The notes under the pieces were generated by a model, which had not been told where the DNA came from, ran no database searches, and saw nothing but the letters and a program-made list of their open reading frames with translations. This document shows positions 5,774 through 9,392 of a DNA stretch of 9,392 bases, in pieces (positions within the stretch are counted from its first letter, which is position 1; the number at the start of each line of letters is the position of its first letter). Both the position numbers and the translations under genes were made by a program. Origin of the DNA: CAZVPF01 sp964628195 (GTDB lineage: Bacteria; Planctomycetota; Phycisphaerae; Sedimentisphaerales; Anaerohalosphaeraceae); assembly GCA_964628195.1 (NCBI GenBank), contig CAZVPF010000074.1:1-9392 (forward strand), in the 5' to 3' direction.

Positions 5774-7731
5774 TAAAAAAATGGAACTTCCCAACGAGAT
5801 TAGCCAACTGGTTGCCGATTTCATAAAGCGCAATATCTCCGCAATTTACGAGTTCGCTCGCGGGGCATTTCGAAGCGGCAAAGAGGAAGTGCTTCTCAAT
5901 CTTGAAAGCACCTACGCGAAGTACCTTGAGAATATTGCTGACAAATACTCCAGATCGAAGTCCTTCTTCATCCGAAACCAGTCAGTCAGATTCTACGACT
6001 TCTATGTAGATCTCGACCTTGCCTGCGATGATCTCACGATCGAGAATGTGCGATTTCAAAGCATTGAAAACAGCACTACCGTCTGCATTCTCACAGGAGC
6101 AGCTGGATCGGGCAAGTCGATGGTAATGCGCCACTTCCTGCTTACCAGCCTCCAGGATAGCAATCAAGTGCCGGTATTCATCGAATTGAGAGAACTAAAT
6201 GCCAAGGAAATCTCACTACATGATCTCATCATAGACTCGTTATCAGGTTCTGGCCTATCCTTGGGCGAATCGTACATCAAGAAGGCAATCAGAAGTAGCC
6301 ATTTTATATTTCTCCTTGATGGCTACGACGAGGTCGCTCGTGCAAGGCGGAAGGAACTGGAAAGGGAGATTTTCGCGCTTAGGCAGATCGCGACGTCCTC
6401 ACCCTTGATCGTTTCATCCCGGCCTGACGATGCATTCTCAGGTTGGAGTGACTTCACTGTTTATACGGTAGAGGCGCTAACTTTAGATAAGGCCGCCGAC
6501 CTCGTAGGGCGGCTTCCATTCGACGCAGAGATAAAAAGCAAATTCACCTCTGACCTCAAGGACTACCTCTTTAGGCGACACGGGTCATTTCTCTCTAATC
6601 CTCTTCTCTTGTCGATAATGCTCCTTACCTATGGAGAGAGTGCCGACATCCCGCGTAAACTGAGCGTCTTTTACTCGCAAGCATATGATGTTTTGTTCCA
6701 GAGACACGACGCCCTTAAGGGCGGCTATCGAAGAAAGAAGGAGAGCAAACTGGACTTGCTTGATTTCGCACGGGTATTCTCTGGATTCTGCATTCTTTCA
6801 TACGAAAAACGAATACTTCAGTTTTCCCATTCGGAAGCAATTGCCCTACTCGGGAAGGCTAAAACTATTGTTCCTGTTGAGTTTGATCCCGAACTGTTTC
6901 TGAGAGATGCGTTACAGGCAGTTTGCCTGCTAGTCGAAGATGGCCTTTTTTATGTTTTTGCGCATCGTTCATTCCAGGAGTACTTCGCCGCACGATTTAT
7001 TGCAGAAGCACCACCGCAGGTGCAGGAGAGAATAATTCACAAGATTTGGGAAAACGTTCATTTTGATAGTGTAATTCATCTCCTTTACGAGATGAACCCG
7101 AAGGCTGTCGAGACTGCCTTAGTTATTCCCAAGTTGTCCGAGGCGTTTCTAGGATTGGGGGTTCAAGAGGAAGTCACAATGACCCATTACAAAGCCTACA
7201 TGCGGGATTCGTTCTCCAGTATTGAGTTTCGCGATAAGGAAGAAAAGGGGCGTGGCAAGGGAATGAACTTCACGTATAATAATAATGGATCACGAATGGG
7301 GGATCTTGTCCGTTTGATTAACGGTTACCACGGAGTTGCATCGTTTGACAAGAACCCGGATGTCAAGGCGCTCCGCAAACGCTATGATCGATTCGTTTCG
7401 AAGTGGTCCAAGAGAGGCAAGAACATTGAATATGACCTCTCAGAAGACCGAATAGCAGATGAGCTTTTGGGGGAGATGGCGAAGCTTCAGAACTATCCTT
7501 ATTCCTTGGATTTTCTCCGTGGAGCCCTGCAGAATCTTCAGGCGGCAAAGGAAAAGCATGCCGCTTCGGCAGAATTCCTTAGTGAGATGTTCAGCGATTT
7601 CACTGGCGAGAGCTAACAAGCGCATGGAGGTCAACGGCTGACCCGCTCCGAATTCGAATGATTCATTTTAATACCAACTCCTGTCCTGCATCAAGCGCGC
7701 GCTCTCGGTCAGCCGTGCCTCATTCTCAGCG
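5768..7731 (+). mobile_element. Integron-type gene cassette carrying the NACHT gene
   Basis: A compact unit of 1964 bp: cassette bases TTAGCT, then the ATG 13 nt into the cassette, one open frame, its TAA inside the first attC box, and a 127-nt attC-like palindrome ending at G7731^TT. The 5' junction box and the first attC box are perfect reverse complements, which is what site-specific insertion of a circular cassette predicts. The excised circle would rejoin as GCG-TTAGCT and restore a fully paired outer stem. The bases TTAAAT after 7731 would belong to the target. No intI or attI is seen, so this is an isolated (CALIN-like or secondary-site) cassette within the tRNA-targeted element. The size is large for a cassette but not unknown. 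Confidence 0.7.
5781..7616 (+). CDS. NACHT-family STAND NTPase (bacterial NLR-like, probable phage defence)
   Basis: A 611-residue protein. Residues 1-100 are a helical N-terminal region ending in SVRFYDFYVDLDL, typical just before bacterial NACHT domains. The NTPase core has Walker A GAAGSGKS (106-113) and the NACHT-style Walker B FIFLLDGYDEV (175-185). It continues with sensor VSSRP (211-215), FLSNPLLLSIMLLTY (270-284) and the family signature FAHRSFQEYFAARFIAE (393-409). Residues about 460-611 are a helical C-terminal region without recognisable LRR, WD40 or TPR repeats. Family members sense phage components, oligomerise using ATP and trigger abortive infection. No known effector domain (nuclease, TIR, protease, transmembrane) is evident, so the killing mechanism is unknown. 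It is the sole gene of the inserted element, with its own promoter and no Shine-Dalgarno. Family assignment is strong; the defence role is inferred. Confidence 0.92.
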   Translation: MELPNEISQLVADFIKRNISAIYEFARGAFRSGKEEVLLNLESTYAKYLENIADKYSRSKSFFIRNQSVRFYDFYVDLDLACDDLTIENVRFQSIENSTTVCILTGAAGSGKSMVMRHFLLTSLQDSNQVPVFIELRELNAKEISLHDLIIDSLSGSGLSLGESYIKKAIRSSHFIFLLDGYDEVARARRKELEREIFALRQIATSSPLIVSSRPDDAFSGWSDFTVYTVEALTLDKAADLVGRLPFDAEIKSKFTSDLKDYLFRRHGSFLSNPLLLSIMLLTYGESADIPRKLSVFYSQAYDVLFQRHDALKGGYRRKKESKLDLLDFARVFSGFCILSYEKRILQFSHSEAIALLGKAKTIVPVEFDPELFLRDALQAVCLLVEDGLFYVFAHRSFQEYFAARFIAEAPPQVQERIIHKIWENVHFDSVIHLLYEMNPKAVETALVIPKLSEAFLGLGVQEEVTMTHYKAYMRDSFSSIEFRDKEEKGRGKGMNFTYNNNGSRMGDLVRLINGYHGVASFDKNPDVKALRKRYDRFVSKWSKRGKNIEYDLSEDRIADELLGEMAKLQNYPYSLDFLRGALQNLQAAKEKHAASAEFLSEMFSDFTGES

Positions 7732-7737
7732 TTAAAT
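7611..7737 (+). repeat. attC-like recombination site (59-base-element type)
   Basis: The first core box is AGCTAAC (7611-7617, six of seven matches to RYYYAAC, overlapping the NACHT stop codon). The last is GTTAAAT (7731-7737, a perfect GTTRRRY). TAAC (7614-7617) pairs with GTTA (7731-7734). An unpaired spacer follows (7618-7623 opposite 7724-7730). Then comes a second stem: AT (7624-7625) with AT (7722-7723), GAGG (7627-7630) with CCTC (7718-7721), and ACGGCTGACC (7634-7643) with GGTCAGCCGT (7707-7716). G7626, T7631 and A7633 stay extrahelical on one side. The terminal loop is 63 nt. Outer stem, unpaired spacer, bulged inner stem and variable loop are the defining architecture of attC. The length is close to that of the longest known sites. 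Confidence 0.75.
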
Positions 7738-7741
7738 AAAG

Positions 7742-7767
7742 CAGTGGGTCACTGAGTGGGTCAGTCG
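7742..7767 (+). repeat. Right copy of the double GGGTCA repeat, possible arm-type sites
   Basis: AGTGGGTCACTG and AGTGGGTCAGTC form a 12-bp tandem, matching the left copy at 5557-5582 in the same orientation. The first unit is again a hyphenated palindrome, CAGTG-GGT-CACTG (7742-7754). The flanking base pair differs from the left copy (C-G instead of A-T) but symmetry is kept, which favours a binding site over chance. Confidence 0.55.
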
Positions 7768-7891
7768 TCACTTGATGGTGACTTGTTTATCATTTGCTCA
7801 GCGACTTGTCAACCCGTTGAAAACCTCATTTTGAGCCATAAAAACGGCTATAAGTCCTTGTTTATAATATATTTATGATCCATGCCCCGTT

Positions 7892-7937
7892 CTCCGGAGC
7901 CAAAGGTTTCAGGTTCGAATCCTGACGGGGATGTTTT
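7892..7937 (+). repeat. Right attachment-site repeat (attR core), stranded tRNA-Arg 3' half
   Basis: This is a copy of tRNA-Arg bases 5436-5481 with one mismatch (T7932). It holds part of the anticodon arm, the variable loop, T arm and 3' acceptor strand but no D arm, so it is not a functional tRNA. It marks the distal end of the integrated element. Upstream, CCCCGT (7885-7890) can pair with ACGGGG (7925-7930), and CAT (7881-7883) with ATG (7931-7933), giving a tRNA-minihelix-like fold. Confidence 0.9.
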
Positions 7938-8009
7938 GCAACATGAGCTGAATACGTGACTTACGTATACCCCCCATCGCGGCATTGCGGCCATATTTTT
8001 GTTGATAAT

Positions 8010-8025
8010 TGAGTAGACCTACTCA
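8010..8025. repeat. 7-2-7 inverted repeat, candidate operator
   Basis: TGAGTAG-AC-CTACTCA is a perfect inverted repeat with a 2-bp spacer. It ends 17 bp before the -35 box of the promoter at 8043-8072, a common position for an activator or repressor site. Confidence 0.45.
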
Positions 8026-8042
8026 CCTTTCTTACATACATC

Positions 8043-8072
8043 TTGACTTTGCCATGGCAATTTTTATAGAAT
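8043..8072 (+). promoter_or_regulatory. Putative promoter of the GLUG-family gene
   Basis: TTGACT (8043-8048) and TAGAAT (8067-8072) are 18 nt apart, each five of six matches to consensus. The leader to the ATG at 8214 would be about 135 nt and is AT-rich. Confidence 0.5.
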
Positions 8073-8213
8073 GGCTATTGTTAATATCTTTTTAACGCAT
8101 TTGATGCAAAACAGGCATTATAAGCTCAAAAAAGGTTTTTTTAAGTTCTGGCAATTTTAGTAATCTGATTCGAGGCCGCTTCGAGTAAAGCTGTCAAAGT
8201 CAGGAGGGTGTTT

Positions 8214-8603
8214 ATGAAAAACTATGTTATCGCAGTATTAGTATTTTTTTGTTCGTTTTCAAGCATGTTACATGCAGCCGGCGGGAACTTTGGCGGCGGA
8301 AACGGCACAGAAATCAATCCTTATATAATAGAAGATGCTGCGGACTTGCTGGCGGTTAATAACAGAAAAACCGCTTCATACAGGCTTAATGCCGATATTG
8401 ACCTGTCCGGCTATAACTTTTCCGATGCTCCTATTCAAGAGATCGCAGCCGGTCATTTTGACGGTAACGGCCACGTGGTTAAAAACCTCAAAATTACAGG
8501 CGATGCCACTATTGGACTTTTTGGAATATTGAAATACTGTTCTGTCAGTAATCTGGGAGTTATCGACGCGGATATAACCGGCAGGCAAAATGTCTGTATT
8601 TGA
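8214..8603 (+). CDS. Truncated secreted GLUG-repeat family protein
   Basis: A 129-residue product. The signal peptide MKNYVIAVLVFFCSFSSMLHA precedes AAGGNFGGG and the family opening GNGTEINPYIIEDAADLLAV, then YRLNADIDLSGYNF, GHFDGNGHVVKNLKI, IGLFG and VSNLGVIDADITG. These match the start of planctomycete and other bacterial GLUG/beta-helix surface proteins, which normally run several hundred residues or more. Here the frame stops at NVCI, where a further GLUG repeat would be expected, and the following bases are not GLUG-like in any frame I read. It is therefore probably a 5' gene remnant cut by recombination, perhaps linked to the tRNA-like fragment 58 bp downstream. The start is the ATG at 8214, 5 nt after AGGAGGG; the upstream GTG at 8208 overlaps that site. 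Confidence 0.75.
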   Translation: MKNYVIAVLVFFCSFSSMLHAAGGNFGGGNGTEINPYIIEDAADLLAVNNRKTASYRLNADIDLSGYNFSDAPIQEIAAGHFDGNGHVVKNLKITGDATIGLFGILKYCSVSNLGVIDADITGRQNVCI

Positions 8604-8660
8604 AAGACTTTGGGATATTTCTGTTGCATTTTTGTCGTCGTTATGTAATGATGTGTGCGA

Positions 8661-8694
8661 GGTGGCCGTAAGGGTTCGAATCCCCCGCCTCCAG
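8661..8694 (+). pseudogene. Stray tRNA or tmRNA 3'-end fragment
   Basis: GGTGGCCGTAAGGG, then TTCGAAT and CCCCCGCCTCCAG, has the T loop, part of the T stem (three G-C pairs, then two mismatches) and a 3' acceptor strand. No matching 5' acceptor strand (TGGAGGC or GGGGGCG) occurs upstream. Reading GCCTCCA plus G73 fits a tRNA-Gln-like end; reading CGCCTCC plus A fits a tmRNA (ssrA) end with one C lost. A T-run follows. It is probably a decayed attachment site of another integrated element. The antisense open frame over it (WRRGIRTL) is a known kind of tRNA artefact. Confidence 0.55.
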
Positions 8695-8990
8695 TTTTTC
8701 AACTCCTTAAATCCTTGACTGTAACAGTTTAGAGTTTTTTAGGCTTGGGGCATCATACCCCCATCCCAAATCACAACAAAACTCACATAAAAGATTATTA
8801 ATAAGCAACTTGAATATGTAAAGATATTTCTCATTATTGGATAGCGTGCACACATTTGGCACGTTTAGTCTCGCAGTTTTCATTATATGAATCACTTCAG
8901 TTATGCTCATTTTTTGCAATTTTTTCGATGTTGCTATTTGGTATGTCAAAAAATTATATTATACTACATTCACTGCTTAGCTGTGTTTGC
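8695..8990. other. AT-rich stretch without a convincing gene
   Basis: About 300 bp. A minus-strand open frame (8707-8949, TTG start) has no ribosome binding site and no recognisable motif. Nothing else is visible. It probably consists of decayed sequence between the tRNA-like fragment and the pseudogene remnant. Confidence 0.5.
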
Positions 8991-9178
8991 CCCTGTGGTG
9001 GTAACATTGAAGTGTATCTGAATACGGGACAGGATTTTTGTTTGAGTTGGAGTGGCATAATCCTACAACAGGCAATCACACTCTTGCAGAACCGGTTAAG
9101 GGCGGAACAAAGCGTACTTTTAAGGCGTCTTTCGACGGTGCTTCGGTTTTGTTTTTTTCCAGTCAAGCGCATGGATAA
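8991..9178 (+). pseudogene. Frameshifted C-terminal remnant resembling a collagen-binding-like domain of a secreted glycosidase-type protein
   Basis: Two frames read together resemble the end of a protein. One frame gives GGNIEVYLNTGQDF (from 8991). A second frame from about 9044 gives ELEWHNPTTGNHTLAEPV, KGGTKRTFKASFDG and ASVLFF, ending at TAA 9176-9178. The pattern YLxxG..., EW.NPxTG..., V.GG..R.F.A.F.G..VL is that of the C-terminal collagen-binding-like domain attached to DUF4038/DUF5060-type glycoside hydrolases. The required frame change lies near 9035-9044, and no start or upstream domain is visible, so it is a decayed fragment. A 123-codon open frame at 8856-9227 covers it in one frame only and is not a real gene. 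The family match is tentative. Confidence 0.45.
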
Positions 9179-9270
9179 GTATTCAGCTCGTAAGGTGAAA
9201 TATTGTCAGCTTAGTCTGTGTTTGTGATCGTTAATTATAAATTGAGAAATATCAAAAGAAGGAAATCCTT

Positions 9271-9392
9271 ATGAAAAACAGAGTGTTTTTTATTTTATTG
9301 TGTTCGTATTTCGGTTTGTCGGTAGCAACTGCACTTTCAACTGAGACGGAATATACAAATTCACTAGGCATGAAAATGTGTCCTGTGCCGCA
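9271..9392 (+). CDS. Secreted formylglycine-generating enzyme (SUMF1/FGE-sulfatase) domain protein, N-terminal part only
   Basis: Forty codons are present before the window ends. MKNRVFFILLCSYFGLSVAT is a signal peptide, followed by ALSTETEYTNSLGMKMCPVP. The NSLGMKM..P.P stretch is the characteristic opening of FGE-sulfatase (SUMF1) domains, usually NSLGMxFVxIPAG. Such proteins either convert a sulfatase cysteine to formylglycine or, in planctomycetes, form large families with other roles; which applies cannot be told without the catalytic C-terminal part. Start: AAGGAAA (9259-9265) lies 5 nt before the ATG. It is preceded by gene remnants and is probably transcribed alone. Confidence 0.8.
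   Translation, partial: MKNRVFFILLCSYFGLSVATALSTETEYTNSLGMKMCPVP

Larger units (their letters stand above)
5478..5780. other. AT-rich left flank of the inserted element, non-coding
   Basis: About 300 bp between tRNA-Arg and the NACHT gene with no plausible gene. It contains the 14-bp palindrome after the tRNA, the left GGGTCA repeat pair, the overlapping dyads, the TTGTCA/TATAAT promoter and the leader hairpin with the cassette junction. A minus-strand open frame at 5367-5558 is the antisense of tRNA-Arg and is rejected. No intI remnant is visible. Confidence 0.6.
5436..7937 (+). mobile_element. tRNA-Arg-integrated genomic element of about 2.46 kb without integrase
   Basis: The element is bounded by a 46-bp direct repeat of the tRNA-Arg 3' half: the left copy completes the tRNA gene and the right copy is a stranded fragment. 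This is the classic layout left by a tyrosine recombinase using a tRNA gene as attB, here with the crossover region starting in the anticodon loop. Its only gene encodes a NACHT NTPase. No integrase, excisionase or replication gene is visible, so it would need an integrase supplied in trans, or it is a deletion remnant of a larger island. Matching GGGTCA repeats lie 80-105 bp inside the left end and 125-150 bp inside the right end, where integrase arm sites are usually found. Without the inner cassette the carrier would be only about 490 bp. Confidence 0.8.
7738..8213. other. Non-coding region spanning the right end of the element and the chromosomal flank
   Basis: No gene is visible. From left to right it contains the right GGGTCA repeat pair (7742-7767), a short inverted repeat GTCAC-TTGATG-GTGAC (7767-7782), a stray TATAAT (7863-7868), the stranded tRNA-Arg 3' half (7892-7937), a 7-2-7 inverted repeat (8010-8025) and the promoter of the GLUG gene (8043-8072). 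The flank after 7938 is presumed to be the original chromosome. Confidence 0.6.

Noticed and set aside
8376..8702. Minus-strand open frame of 108 codons beginning MKNWRRGIRTL
   Set aside because: It starts in the antisense of the tRNA-like 3' fragment and runs antisense to the GLUG gene; not a plausible protein.
8707..8949. Minus-strand frame of 80 codons
   Set aside because: TTG start without a ribosome binding site and no family resemblance.
8856..9227. Plus-strand frame of 123 codons
   Set aside because: No ribosome site; only a short middle part resembles a domain, and the similarity continues in another frame, so it is treated as part of a pseudogene.

Overview
The window looks like chromosome from a Gram-negative bacterium, most plausibly a member of the Planctomycetota (Phycisphaerae-like). 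This is inferred from the mix of genes: a Kdo transferase (so lipopolysaccharide is made), a very lysine-rich histone H1-like protein, a polygalacturonase-fold lipoprotein, a GLUG-repeat secreted protein and a formylglycine-generating-enzyme-like secreted protein. No ribosomal RNA is present to settle the taxonomy.

Left half (1-5171, all on the minus strand). A histone H1-like gene runs off the left edge, followed by about 400 bp of AT-rich non-coding DNA. Then comes a collinear set read from right to left: waaA (Kdo transferase), a small five-cysteine zinc-ribbon-like protein, a GH28/pectate-lyase-fold exported protein, and a soluble GAF-histidine kinase. Gaps of about 15-60 bp suggest one transcription unit. 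Functionally it joins outer-membrane lipid A modification, polysaccharide handling and signalling.

Middle (5387-7937, plus strand). A complete tRNA-Arg(CCG) gene with its own promoter is the left end of an inserted element. Its 3' half, from the anticodon loop onward, is repeated about 2.46 kb downstream (46 bp, one mismatch), the usual signature of tyrosine-recombinase integration into a tRNA gene. Just inside both ends lie matching GGGTCA-type repeats that resemble integrase arm sites. No integrase gene is present. The only gene inside is a 611-residue bacterial NACHT-type (NLR-like) NTPase, a family known for anti-phage defence. This gene is packaged like an integron gene cassette. Its stop codon lies inside the first core box (AGCTAAC) of a 127-nt attC-like imperfect palindrome ending in GTTAAAT. 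The sequence 13 nt before its start codon (GTTAGCT) is the exact reverse complement of that first box, as expected for the 5' boundary of an inserted cassette. A TTGTCA/TATAAT promoter lies just outside the cassette and faces into it, like a cassette promoter. So the window appears to hold a nested structure: a defence-gene cassette within a minimal, integrase-less, tRNA-targeted carrier.

Right part (7938-9392). This is a patchwork of gene remnants: a GLUG-family secreted protein cut short at 129 residues, a stray tRNA/tmRNA 3' end, a frameshifted C-terminal piece resembling a collagen-binding-like domain, and the start of an exported sulfatase-modifying-factor (FGE) domain protein that leaves the window. 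The remnants and the second tRNA-like end suggest a recombination hotspot.
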